Part shown: positions 19,066 through 29,181 of the stretch, piece by piece
Layout of the letters: each line of letters opens with the position of its first letter
Position numbering within the stretch: the stretch's first letter is position 1
DNA from: Bacteroidales bacterium
Lineage (GTDB): Bacteria; Bacteroidota; Bacteroidia; Bacteroidales; UBA932
Assembly: GCA_017619675.1 (NCBI GenBank)
Contig: JAFZRX010000010.1
Coordinates: 1 to 64,000 of the forward strand
Direction of reading: 5' to 3'
DNA length: 64,000 bases
Position numbers and translations under genes: made by a program
The notes under the pieces: generated by a model
What the model was told of the DNA's origin: nothing
What the model saw: only the letters and a program-made list of their open reading frames with translations
The model's database searches: none

Positions 19066-20413
19066 GTATACATTCCCTATAGGAGGCATCCATCCTAACG
19101 ATGCCAAGTTCTCAAAAGGCTGCGCCATAGAGGTGCTGCCAATCCCTCCCGTGGTATACGTTTCAATGGCCCAGCACCTTGGAGCGCCGGCCGTGCCCTG
19201 CGTGGCCGCCGGTGACAAGGTCAAGGTGGGCACGGTGATAGGGGAGCCGGCGGGCTTCATATCGGCTTATATCCATTCCCCGGTTTCCGGAACGGTCAAG
19301 TCCGTGGGTCCGCGCAAGGACCTGGCGGGCAACAACGTGACGCACGTGGAGATTACCGTTGAGGGAGACGAGTGGGAAGATGGCATAGACCTGACACCGG
19401 ACATCGTCAAGGAAATTCCTTCGGACCGCGCGGCGGTGCTTGACAAGATCAAGAAATGCGGCGTTGTGGGCCTTGGAGGAGCCACTTTCCCGGCTCACGT
19501 GAAACTCAACCCCTCTCCTGACACCAAGGCGGACTGCATCCTGATCAACGGAGCGGAGTGCGAGCCGTACCTTACCAGCGACCACCGCATCATGATAGAG
19601 CGCCCGGAGGAGATTGTGATAGGCGCCGCCATTATGCAGATGGTCCTTGGCGGATGCCGTTGCGTGATAGCAATTGAAGACAACAAGCCGGAGGCCATAG
19701 CGTCAATGAAAGGCGCCGTGGCAAAATTAGGCTACAGGAATATGGAAGTGCTTACCCTGAAGAAGAAATATCCACAGGGCGGAGAGAAGCAGCTGATTGA
19801 CGCGGTGCTCAGGCGCCAGGTTGGCAGCGGCGCGCTTCCTATCAGCGTTGGCGCAGTGGTGCAGAACGTAGCCACGGCGCTGGCGGTCTATGAGGCGGTC
19901 CAGAAGAACAGGCCTCTGATAACCAATACCATGACAATCACCGGAGACAAGCTTCCTGTAAGCGAACAGCATAACTATCTGTTCCGCATAGGAGTGCCGT
20001 TCAGTTTTATCGCAGAGCAGGCAGGCGGTGTCCCGGAGTATGCGGCAAAGATAGTGAGCGGCGGACCCATGATGGGAAAGGCCATAGCCAATATGGACGC
20101 CACCACCGTGAAGGGAACATCCTCGCTGCTCTATCTTTCCAAGGAATCTACCAAGAGGAAGGAGGAAGGCCTTTGCATACGATGCGCGCGTTGCGCGGAA
20201 TCGTGCCCCATGGGCCTGGAGCCCTTCCTGATCAACCGTGTCTACAAGGCCGGGGACCTTGCAGGAATGGAGAAGGCATCCGCCCAGGATTGCATCGAGT
20301 GCGGATGCTGCCAGTATTCCTGCCCCGCCAACATCCCTCTTGTGGACAATATCCGCATGGCCAAGGGCCAGGTAATGGCTGAAATTAAAAAAAGGCGCAG
20401 CAATGGAAAATAA
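19058..20413 (+). CDS. rnfC: Rnf complex subunit C (NADH-binding)
   Basis: A 451-residue peripheral subunit that exchanges electrons with NAD+. It has an N-terminal barrel-sandwich region (SPVSGTVKSVGPRKD), the nucleotide and flavin fold (GLGGATFPAHVKL, NGAECEPYL), and two C-terminal [4Fe-4S] motifs, CIRCARCAESCP and CIECGCCQYSCP. It overlaps rnfB by 8 bases and rnfD by 11 bases, so the subunits are probably made in coupled fashion. Confidence 0.97.
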   Translation: MSKYTFPIGGIHPNDAKFSKGCAIEVLPIPPVVYVSMAQHLGAPAVPCVAAGDKVKVGTVIGEPAGFISAYIHSPVSGTVKSVGPRKDLAGNNVTHVEITVEGDEWEDGIDLTPDIVKEIPSDRAAVLDKIKKCGVVGLGGATFPAHVKLNPSPDTKADCILINGAECEPYLTSDHRIMIERPEEIVIGAAIMQMVLGGCRCVIAIEDNKPEAIASMKGAVAKLGYRNMEVLTLKKKYPQGGEKQLIDAVLRRQVGSGALPISVGAVVQNVATALAVYEAVQKNRPLITNTMTITGDKLPVSEQHNYLFRIGVPFSFIAEQAGGVPEYAAKIVSGGPMMGKAIANMDATTVKGTSSLLYLSKESTKRKEEGLCIRCARCAESCPMGLEPFLINRVYKAGDLAGMEKASAQDCIECGCCQYSCPANIPLVDNIRMAKGQVMAEIKKRRSNGK

Positions 20414-21374
20414 GTTAGTATCCCCCAATCCGCATGTCCACGCCAAGAGTTCAACCTCTTCCCTGATGTGGGATGTGATCATAGCGCTGGCTCCCGCGAT
20501 GGTAGTTTCAATACTGTGGTATGGTTGGTCAGCCCTTATGCTGCTTGCGCTGGGCGCAGGATTCTGCGTCCTCCTGGAATGGACCATCACCAAGTGGATG
20601 ATGCGCAAGCCGTCCGTGGCCTGCCTCCCGGCAGCCGCGCTCACGGGCTTGCTGCTGGCGCTGAACATGCCGCCGTCCACTCCATGGTGGACGGTGCTCA
20701 TAGGCGCCATAGTGGCTATCGGCGTAGCCAAGATGTCATTTGGAGGAATGGGCCAGAACGTGTTCAACCCGGCCATCACCGGCCGCGTGTTCCTGCTGGT
20801 TTCGTTCCCCCAGCAGCTTACCAACTGGGAAATCCCCAGGGGTTTCATAGGCGGAGGACTTGACGCAGTATCCGGATCCACGCTTCTTTCTCAGGTGAAA
20901 CTGGAAGGCGCAGGCTCCGTAGCGGACCTGGATATATTCCGGACGTTCCTCCTGAACCCCGGCGGGTCAATGGGAGAGATATCCGGACTTGCCCTGCTGA
21001 TAGGTTTCGTCTATCTGCTCTGCCGCAAGGTGGTGAAACCCTGGATACCGCTCAGCATATTCCTCACGGTTGCGCTGGTTTCAGGCATATTCCATCTCTG
21101 CAACCCCGAGGCCTATACCGGCCCGCTCTTCAACCTGGTTGCCGGAGGTCTCATACTGGGAGCCTGCTTCATGGCCACGGACTATGTGACTTCTCCTATG
21201 AGCGACTGGGGCGGAGTGGTCTTTGGTGTTGGCCTGGGCTTCATTGTGATGATGATACGCTACTTTGGATCCTATCCGGAGGGCGTTTCGTTCGCCATTC
21301 TTCTGATGAACATGACGGTGCCCCTGATTGACAGGGCGTTCCACCGCAAGAAATACGGTTACGGGAGGGCTTAG
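20403..21374 (+). CDS. rnfD: Rnf complex subunit D
   Basis: A 323-residue integral membrane subunit with about nine to ten helices, related to NqrB. The covalent FMN site is visible as AVSGSTLL, with T160 as the likely attachment residue. The segment FGGMGQNVFNPAITGRVF is a family signature. It overlaps rnfC at its start and is separated from rnfG by two bases. Confidence 0.97.
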   Translation: MENKLVSPNPHVHAKSSTSSLMWDVIIALAPAMVVSILWYGWSALMLLALGAGFCVLLEWTITKWMMRKPSVACLPAAALTGLLLALNMPPSTPWWTVLIGAIVAIGVAKMSFGGMGQNVFNPAITGRVFLLVSFPQQLTNWEIPRGFIGGGLDAVSGSTLLSQVKLEGAGSVADLDIFRTFLLNPGGSMGEISGLALLIGFVYLLCRKVVKPWIPLSIFLTVALVSGIFHLCNPEAYTGPLFNLVAGGLILGACFMATDYVTSPMSDWGGVVFGVGLGFIVMMIRYFGSYPEGVSFAILLMNMTVPLIDRAFHRKKYGYGRA

Positions 21375-21376
21375 AT

Positions 21377-21940
21377 ATGGCAGCACAGTCTACACTAAAG
21401 AACATGCTTCTGTGCCTCACGCTGGTATGCTTGGTGTGCGCGGCCCTGCTGGGCGGCGTCTACGCCATGACATACAAGCCAATCCAGAAGACCAACGAGA
21501 ACATACTCAAGGCCTCCATAGGGGCCGTGCTTCCGGACGGAGGCTCAATTTCGGACCAGAAGACAACCAGCCTTGACGGAAAGGCATACACTTATTACGA
21601 GCAGCTTTCCGGCGGCGCCGTGCAGGCCTATGCGGTGAAGTCCGCGACCACCGGCTTCGGCGGAACACTGGAACTCATGGTGGGAGTGCTTCCTGACGGA
21701 ACCGTATACAACACCAAGGTGCTTTCACACAGCGAGACTCCGGGCCTTGGCGCAAAGTGCCAGACTGACCGGAAGTTCCTGGACCAGTTCCAGGGACTGG
21801 GACCGGACAAGTCAGTCAAACTGCGCAAGGACGGGGGAGACCTGGATGCCATCACGGCGTCAACAATAACCTCCAGGGCCTATACCCTTGCGGTTTCCAA
21901 CGCCGTGGAACTTGTCAAATCTTTAAAGAAGGAGAACTAG
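21377..21940 (+). CDS. rnfG: Rnf complex subunit G (covalent FMN)
   Basis: A 187-residue subunit anchored by one N-terminal helix (about 9-28) with its main domain outside the inner membrane. The flavinylation motif near the C-terminus reads DAITASTITS; by alignment with the usual SGAT motif, T163 should carry the FMN. ETPGLGAKC is the other typical segment. Attachment would need an ApbE flavin transferase, which is not in this window. Confidence 0.96.
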   Translation: MAAQSTLKNMLLCLTLVCLVCAALLGGVYAMTYKPIQKTNENILKASIGAVLPDGGSISDQKTTSLDGKAYTYYEQLSGGAVQAYAVKSATTGFGGTLELMVGVLPDGTVYNTKVLSHSETPGLGAKCQTDRKFLDQFQGLGPDKSVKLRKDGGDLDAITASTITSRAYTLAVSNAVELVKSLKKEN

Positions 21941-21943
21941 GAT

Positions 21944-22525
21944 ATGGGAAAATGGTCTTTGGTAACTAAAGGTTTCGTAAAGGACAATCCTACCTTTGTC
22001 CTGGTTCTTGGAATGTGTCCTACGCTGGCCACCACCACCTCCGCCATCAACGGACTGGAGATGGGCCTGGCCACCCTGTTCGTGCTGGTTCTTTCCAACA
22101 TAGCCATCTCGGCGCTTGCGCCTCTGGTGCCGGACAAGGTGCACATCCCCGTTTATATCGTGGTTATCGCCACGTTCGTGACGGTGCTGCAGCTGCTCAT
22201 GCAGGCCTATATGCCCGCCGCGTACACCACGCTGGGCCTCTTCATCCCGCTCATCGTGGTTAACTGCATCGTGCTTGGAAGGGCGGAGGCCTTCGCCAAC
22301 AAGAATACAGTGCTGGATTCGGCGCTGGACGGAATTGGCGTGGGACTGGGCTTCACCCTGTCGCTCACGGTCATCGGCCTTGTGAGGGAGATCCTGGGCA
22401 GCGGTTCGGCCTTCGGCTTCAAGTTTATCCCGGGAGACGGAATTCTGGCGTTCGTGATGGCTCCGGGAGCCTTCCTGGTCCTGGGCTATCTGATGGTTTT
22501 GTTCAACAAATATTTGAAGAAGTAG
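21944..22525 (+). CDS. rnfE: Rnf complex subunit E
   Basis: A 193-residue membrane subunit with six predicted helices, homologous to NqrD and to RnfA. The opening NPTFVLVLGMCPTLATTT contains the conserved membrane cysteine that helps hold the intramembrane iron centre with RnfA. Gap to rnfA is one base. Confidence 0.97.
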   Translation: MGKWSLVTKGFVKDNPTFVLVLGMCPTLATTTSAINGLEMGLATLFVLVLSNIAISALAPLVPDKVHIPVYIVVIATFVTVLQLLMQAYMPAAYTTLGLFIPLIVVNCIVLGRAEAFANKNTVLDSALDGIGVGLGFTLSLTVIGLVREILGSGSAFGFKFIPGDGILAFVMAPGAFLVLGYLMVLFNKYLKK

Positions 22526-22526
22526 T

Positions 22527-23129
22527 ATGGAGTACCTGTTGATTATCATTTCCGCGATATTTGTAAACAATATCCTGCTTTCCCAGTTCCTGGGAATATG
22601 CCCTTTCCTTGGCGTATCCAACAAGCTCTCCACCGCGACCGGAATGTCCGGGGCGGTATGCTTTGTAATAACGCTTGCAACCATAGTCACCTATCTGATC
22701 AACAAATACCTGCTTTTGCCGTTTGGCCTTGGGTTCCTTCAGACCATAGCCTTCATCCTTGTGATAGCGGCGCTGGTCCAGATAGTTGAGATAGTGCTCA
22801 AGAAGATAAGCCCGTCGCTTTACCAGGCGCTGGGAATATTCCTTCCTCTCATTACCACCAACTGCGCCGTGCTTGGCGTGGCCATCACCGTGGTGACAAA
22901 GGAATTCACTTACGGCGGTGCGGAGCCGCACCTGCTCAACATGGGCGAGGCCATAGTCTACGCCCTTGCCACATCCGTGGGATACGGAATTGCAATGATA
23001 CTGTTTGCCGGACTGCGCGAGCACCTTGCCGGCAACCAGGTGCCGGAGGCCTTCAAAGGTTTGCCAATAGCCCTCATTACCGTGGGCATCATGGCAATGG
23101 CCTTCCTTGGTTTTTCAGGAATAGTATAA
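22527..23129 (+). CDS. rnfA: Rnf complex subunit A
   Basis: A 200-residue membrane subunit with six helices, the inverted partner of RnfE. Signature segments are VNNILLSQFLGICPFLGVS near the N-terminus and TNCAVLGVA in the middle, both with conserved cysteines. Last rnf gene; glutamine synthetase follows after 12 bases and may be read through. Confidence 0.97.
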   Translation: MEYLLIIISAIFVNNILLSQFLGICPFLGVSNKLSTATGMSGAVCFVITLATIVTYLINKYLLLPFGLGFLQTIAFILVIAALVQIVEIVLKKISPSLYQALGIFLPLITTNCAVLGVAITVVTKEFTYGGAEPHLLNMGEAIVYALATSVGYGIAMILFAGLREHLAGNQVPEAFKGLPIALITVGIMAMAFLGFSGIV

Positions 23130-23141
23130 GCTAATTACAAT

Positions 23142-24650
23142 ATGGACAACAGCATTTTGATGAGCCCTAACCCGCTGGTTTCGTATCTGCAGAAACCGGC
23201 CACTGAATTCACCAGGGCGGACATTGTCAAGTACTGCGTTGACAATGAGGTAGAGTGTATTAACCTTCACTATTGCGGATGGGACGGCAAGCTCAAGACC
23301 CTTAACTTTGTAATCCAGAGCCTGGATCACCTGCAGAGCATACTGCAGGCAGGAGAGAGGGTTGACGGATCCAGCCTTTTCCCGTTCGTGAAAGCCGGCA
23401 AGAGCGACCTTTACGTTATCCCAAAGTACAGGACGGCCTTTGTAAACCCGTTCAGCGAGGCCAATACCGTTGACCTCCTCTGCTCTTTCTATGACCGTGA
23501 CGGCCTTCCTTTCGAGAGTTCTCCGGAATATATCCTCAAGAAGGCGCACAGGGAGTTCACAAAGGTTACCGGCCTTCAGATGGAGGCCATGGGCGAGCTG
23601 GAGTACTATGTGATTGCTCCGCACGACAGCCTTTACACCGTGGCGGACCAGAGAGGTTACCACGAGAGCGCCCCGTTCTGCAAGTTCGCGGACCTGCGCA
23701 CTGATGCTATGCGCTGCATAGCCCAGTGCGGCGGTAACATCAAGTACGGTCACTCCGAGGTGGGCAACTTCTCAGCCGACGGAAGGGACTACGAGCAAAA
23801 CGAGATAGAGTTCCTGCCTGTTAATATAGAGCAGGCCGCTGACCAGTTGGTAATTGCCAAGTGGGTTATGCGCCAGCTCGCATACGATTACGGCGTGGAC
23901 CTGACCTTCGCCCCCAAGATCACTCCGGGCAAGGCCGGCTCAGGAATGCACGTCCATTGCAAGTTCACCAAGGACGGAAAGTCCTGCATGGTTGAGGGCG
24001 GAGAGCTCACAGACCTCTGCAAGAAGGCTATCGCCGGATTCATGGCCGCGGGAACTTCGCTCCCGGCCTTCGGAAATCCGCATCCCCTTTCATTCATGAG
24101 GCTGGTTCCCCACCAGGAGGCGCCCACGTCGCTTTGCTGGTCATTCTCCAACCGCAGCGCGCTTGTGCGCGTGCCGTTGGGATGGACGGGCAAAGGCGAC
24201 ATGTCAGCCGACTGCAACCCTCTTGAAACCCCTTCCGACAAGGACTTCAGCGATAAGCAGACCTTTGAGTGGAGGGCTTCCGACGGCTTCGCCGATACCT
24301 ACCTCCTGCTTTCAGCGCTGTGCTGCGCCGCGCGCCATGGCTTTGAGATGCCTGACGCCCTGGCCCTGGCTGAGAAGACCTATGTTGGCCTTGGCGTGAA
24401 CATACACGACGCCAACAACAAGGCAGTCCAGGAGGCTCTGGAGCAGCTCCCCGCATCCTGCGTCGAGGCTGCTGACGAACTGGCCAAGGACCGTGAGATA
24501 TACACCTCCAAGGGCGTGTTCTCGGATTCCATCGTAGATTTCTATATAGATTACCTGAAATCATTCGACGACGCCAACATGCGCTCTAAACTGGAGAAGG
24601 ACCTCCCTGCGCTTCTGAAGTTCGTCCAGGAAAACATTGACCGCGGATAA
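23142..24650 (+). CDS. glnA: Glutamine synthetase (GlnA family, about 500 residues)
   Basis: A 502-residue ATP-dependent ligase making glutamine from glutamate and ammonia. The N-terminal beta-grasp part includes WDGKLKTLNFV; catalytic segments include EAMGELEYYV, NEIEFLP, GSGMHVHCKF and NRSALVRVPLG. The length fits GSI-like enzymes rather than the 730-residue GSIII also known in Bacteroides. The adenylylation loop tyrosine is not evident. It lies directly after rnfA and before a membrane protein gene, with only one base between them. Confidence 0.93.
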   Translation: MDNSILMSPNPLVSYLQKPATEFTRADIVKYCVDNEVECINLHYCGWDGKLKTLNFVIQSLDHLQSILQAGERVDGSSLFPFVKAGKSDLYVIPKYRTAFVNPFSEANTVDLLCSFYDRDGLPFESSPEYILKKAHREFTKVTGLQMEAMGELEYYVIAPHDSLYTVADQRGYHESAPFCKFADLRTDAMRCIAQCGGNIKYGHSEVGNFSADGRDYEQNEIEFLPVNIEQAADQLVIAKWVMRQLAYDYGVDLTFAPKITPGKAGSGMHVHCKFTKDGKSCMVEGGELTDLCKKAIAGFMAAGTSLPAFGNPHPLSFMRLVPHQEAPTSLCWSFSNRSALVRVPLGWTGKGDMSADCNPLETPSDKDFSDKQTFEWRASDGFADTYLLLSALCCAARHGFEMPDALALAEKTYVGLGVNIHDANNKAVQEALEQLPASCVEAADELAKDREIYTSKGVFSDSIVDFYIDYLKSFDDANMRSKLEKDLPALLKFVQENIDRG

Positions 24651-24651
24651 T

Positions 24652-26433
24652 ATGAAATTCAACAAGCAGACAGCCGGACTGGCCCTGTTCAGTTTCCTGT
24701 TCCTTTGGCTGCTCAAAGGGGATTTGCTCTACCATATGGAGCAATACTCCTATTTCAGCTTCCATGGGGACTTCCCGGTAAAGTTCTTCGAACAGCCGGG
24801 CGGCCTGCTTTCCCTGCTGGGAGCATTCCTTACCCAATTCTGCCATTTCCCTGTGCTGGGCGCGCTGGTAATAGCCCTTTCGCTCAGCCTGCTGGCATAT
24901 CTGGTAAGGAAAGCCTTCCGCCTTGAAGGGAAGAAGGCCTGGCTGGCGCTGGTTCCGTCCCTGTTCCTGCTGCTTTTCATAACCCGCCTGGATTATACCA
25001 TCTATCACCAGAAGACCTACGGCCTGCTGTTCTCCCAGACCCTGGGATTCTGCGCGGCCGTGGCCCTTTTCATGCTTTATCGCCGCAGTTTCAGCGAAAG
25101 GAAACTGGGCTGGCTGTTCGTCCTGCCCCTGATCATTGCGGGGTATCCGCTCATCGGCTCCTACGCGCTTGTCGCCGCGGCGCTGGTGACGCTTGAGGCG
25201 CTTCGGGTCAGGAAAAATATCCTGCCCGCGCTGGCCTCCACGCTGGTCCTGGGCGCCGCGCTCCCGCTGCTCTGCGCCAACCTCCCCGGAATCTACGGAA
25301 GGATGAACAGGCACTATGCTTTCTTCGCAGGATTCCCGTATTTTGAGTTCGTGGGCAGTTTCATGGGCTTCGTGCCTCTGATACTGGCGTTCGTGGCGCT
25401 GGCGGCTTTTGTCTTTGCAGACTCCTTTGGAAGGAAACTTCCCATACCGGTCTTTGCGGCCTGTGCGATTGCCATGCTGGGACTCACCAACTGGGATCCC
25501 AACTTTGGCGCCGTGCTCAAGATGGAGCGCGCCGTGTCAGACCAGGACTGGGACAAGGTCCTCAAGGTTGCCGCCAAGCATCAGGAGCCTACCCGCGTCC
25601 AGGTGCTTTACAGGAACATAGCCCTGTACAACAAGGGTGAACTGACTGAGAATATGTTCACCTATCCTGACGGCGCAAATCCGCTTAAAACCACCGCAGA
25701 CGTTCCTATTTCAATGGTCTGCTCCGTTCCAGTAGAGTTCTACAGCGGAATGATAAACAGTTGCGAGCGTTCCTCAATGGAGTTCTCATCGGCTTTCTCC
25801 AAGAGCGTGTATTTCTTCAAGTATCAGGCGAAAGTGGCCCTGCTGAAGGGAGATTTCGAACTTGCCCGCAAGTATATGGACGCAGTAGGGGAGAGCTGGT
25901 TCCAGGGCCCATGGCTGCGCCGGTACGAGACCTTCCTGGAGAATACGTCCCTGATTGATTCAGACCCGGAGTTCGCCCAGTTGCGTCCCATCATGGAGTT
26001 CGAAGGCCCCAACACGGAGCTGGCGTCTTCCCTGGAGATATGCATGAACAATCATTTTGAGTCGCTGGAGTACGTGAACGAAAACGCCTTTGAATGGCAG
26101 GCGGCCACCATGCTCACGTGGAAGAACGAATCGTACTTCATACAGCTCTTCTTCGACCGCTTTGAGAAGCACCCGGAGGCCCCTATAAGCAGGGGCGTCG
26201 CCGAGGCGCTTGCCCTGCTTGGCGGAACCTCCGGAGATTATGAGATAATGGAACAGGTAGCCAAGGCAATGGCCTCAAGGCAGGACGTGCTCAGGCGCCT
26301 TACCCCGTTCGCCAATTCCATCAATACGGCAAGCAACCTTGACAATCCTTCAACCATAAAGAGGTTCAAGGAACGCTATGGGGACACCTACTGGTTCTAT
26401 TACTATTTTGTAAACGATATCCGAACAAACTAA
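24652..26433 (+). CDS. Bacteroidales membrane protein of unknown function (DUF6057-like)
   Basis: A 593-residue protein. The first 285 or so residues hold about eight to nine membrane helices separated by short loops; the rest is soluble, helical and rich in aromatic residues, with TPR-like spacing (AKVALLKGDFELARKYMD). I recall similar proteins filed as DUF6057 but cannot confirm this. Its stop overlaps the start of the CxxCH beta-propeller lipoprotein gene (TAATG), so the two are probably made together and may form an envelope complex. ATG 24652 is chosen because it begins directly before the first helix. Confidence 0.75.
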   Translation: MKFNKQTAGLALFSFLFLWLLKGDLLYHMEQYSYFSFHGDFPVKFFEQPGGLLSLLGAFLTQFCHFPVLGALVIALSLSLLAYLVRKAFRLEGKKAWLALVPSLFLLLFITRLDYTIYHQKTYGLLFSQTLGFCAAVALFMLYRRSFSERKLGWLFVLPLIIAGYPLIGSYALVAAALVTLEALRVRKNILPALASTLVLGAALPLLCANLPGIYGRMNRHYAFFAGFPYFEFVGSFMGFVPLILAFVALAAFVFADSFGRKLPIPVFAACAIAMLGLTNWDPNFGAVLKMERAVSDQDWDKVLKVAAKHQEPTRVQVLYRNIALYNKGELTENMFTYPDGANPLKTTADVPISMVCSVPVEFYSGMINSCERSSMEFSSAFSKSVYFFKYQAKVALLKGDFELARKYMDAVGESWFQGPWLRRYETFLENTSLIDSDPEFAQLRPIMEFEGPNTELASSLEICMNNHFESLEYVNENAFEWQAATMLTWKNESYFIQLFFDRFEKHPEAPISRGVAEALALLGGTSGDYEIMEQVAKAMASRQDVLRRLTPFANSINTASNLDNPSTIKRFKERYGDTYWFYYYFVNDIRTN

Positions 26434-27926
26434 TGAAGCGAATTCTGTCCATATTGGCCCTGGCCCTGGTTCTGGCAGGCTGCATCCCGTCCGGGTATCA
26501 AGACGCGTCCCAGACCTCCGAAGCGCTGGAAATCTACCCTGACTATACCGGGGTGGTGATGCCCGTGAACATCGCTCCGATGAACTTTGAGGTGCTAAAT
26601 GCGGCGGACGCCTGCGTGGTGGAGATTTCATACGCCGGACAGACCGTGGCCGTGAAAGGTCCGGTGGTGTCCGTTCCGGTAAAGAAATGGCACGCCATGC
26701 TTGAGGCTGCAAAGGGTGGGGAACTGGTTTACAAGGTTTATGTGAAGAGGGACGGAAAGTGGCTCCGCTTTGCGGAGTTCTCCAACACTGTGGCTCCGGA
26801 TCCAATAGACGAATACGTGACCTACCGTCTCATTGAGCCGGGTTATTCATATTACGGGCAGATACTGCTCCGCCAGAGGCATCTGACTGATTTCAAGGAA
26901 GTTGACCTGTACAACAACAGCCTCATCTCCCAGCCGGTTCAGCAGCAGTGCATCAACTGCCATTCCTTCCAGAACTACAGCACGGAGAACTTCCAGTTCC
27001 ACGCCAGGAACTATTCCGGAGGAACCATTGTGGTGACGGGGGACAAGGCCAAGAAACTGGAATTCAAGACCGGAGACCTGATTTCCAACGGAGTCTATCC
27101 TTCCTGGCATCCAACAGAACCGCTCATAGCGTATTCCCTGAACCTCACGCAGCAGATATTCTTCACCACGGAGCACAGGAGGCTGGAAGTGTTCGACCTT
27201 GCCTCTGACCTGTGCCTGTATGACGTCAATACGGATGCCGTAAGTTACATAGTTCACGATTCCCTCAATTTCGAGACCTTCCCTTACTGGGCGCCTGACG
27301 GAAAGACCCTGTACTATTCAAGCGCATATCTGCCATCATTTGGAGCTGACTCCAAGACGGACGTTACGCCAATCACCAGAGACATCCGCTACGGCATCTA
27401 CGCCATAGACTTCGACCCGGCCACAAGGGCCTGGGGCGAGCCGTGCGTCATCTATGACGCTCCGGCGGATAGCCTCAGCGCAGTCACCCCTCGTCCGTCA
27501 CCGGACGGCAGGTACCTGCTCAGCGGTGTGGGAAGCTTTGGCTCTTTCCACATATGGCACGATACTGGAGACATATATTTGACTGATCTCCAGACACTTG
27601 AGACCAGGCCTCTGGAGGAACTTAATACCGAGAGGGCGGAGAGTTTCAAGAGCTGGGCTTCCAATTCAAGGTGGATAGCCTTCACCTCCCGTAGGGAGGA
27701 CGGCACCTACACCCGCCTCTATCTGGCGTATTTCGATGAGCAGGGCAATGCCCACAAGCCTTTCCTCCTACCCCAGGAGGACCCTGAGCAGAACCACAGG
27801 CTCTTCAAGTCCTACAACGTCCCTGAATTCACAAAGGATCAGGTACGCTGGGACCCCAAGGCCCTTGAGAAAGTAGTCCTCTCAGACCCTGTGCGTACGC
27901 ATCAGGTAGAGCCTGCAAGCAACTAA
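26433..27926 (+). CDS. Lipoprotein with CxxCH haem motif and TolB-like beta-propeller
   Basis: A 497-residue lipoprotein (lipobox LAGC, C17). After an Ig-like N-terminal part it carries one covalent-haem signature, CINCH at 173-177, then a run of PD40/TolB-type blades (YPSWHPTEPLIAYS, FPYWAPDGKTLYYSS, TPRPSPDGRYLLS, KSWASNSRWIAFTS). The mixture suggests an outer-membrane or periplasmic single-haem protein. It overlaps the preceding membrane protein gene by one base, implying partnership. The haem role is inferred from CxxCH only; no cytochrome maturation gene is in view. Confidence 0.82.
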   Translation: MKRILSILALALVLAGCIPSGYQDASQTSEALEIYPDYTGVVMPVNIAPMNFEVLNAADACVVEISYAGQTVAVKGPVVSVPVKKWHAMLEAAKGGELVYKVYVKRDGKWLRFAEFSNTVAPDPIDEYVTYRLIEPGYSYYGQILLRQRHLTDFKEVDLYNNSLISQPVQQQCINCHSFQNYSTENFQFHARNYSGGTIVVTGDKAKKLEFKTGDLISNGVYPSWHPTEPLIAYSLNLTQQIFFTTEHRRLEVFDLASDLCLYDVNTDAVSYIVHDSLNFETFPYWAPDGKTLYYSSAYLPSFGADSKTDVTPITRDIRYGIYAIDFDPATRAWGEPCVIYDAPADSLSAVTPRPSPDGRYLLSGVGSFGSFHIWHDTGDIYLTDLQTLETRPLEELNTERAESFKSWASNSRWIAFTSRREDGTYTRLYLAYFDEQGNAHKPFLLPQEDPEQNHRLFKSYNVPEFTKDQVRWDPKALEKVVLSDPVRTHQVEPASN

Positions 27927-29108
<1,182 letters not shown>

Positions 29109-29181
29109 ACCTTCTATTGAAGTATGCTTCACACAAACAAAGTGAGTGGAGTATAAGGTCTAGTTACACTCCACGACCCCA

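Noticed and set aside
29146-29174. Inverted repeat GTGGAGT / ACTCCAC between converging genes
   Set aside because: The stem is short with a 15-base loop and there is no T-run on either side, so a terminator call is not supported.
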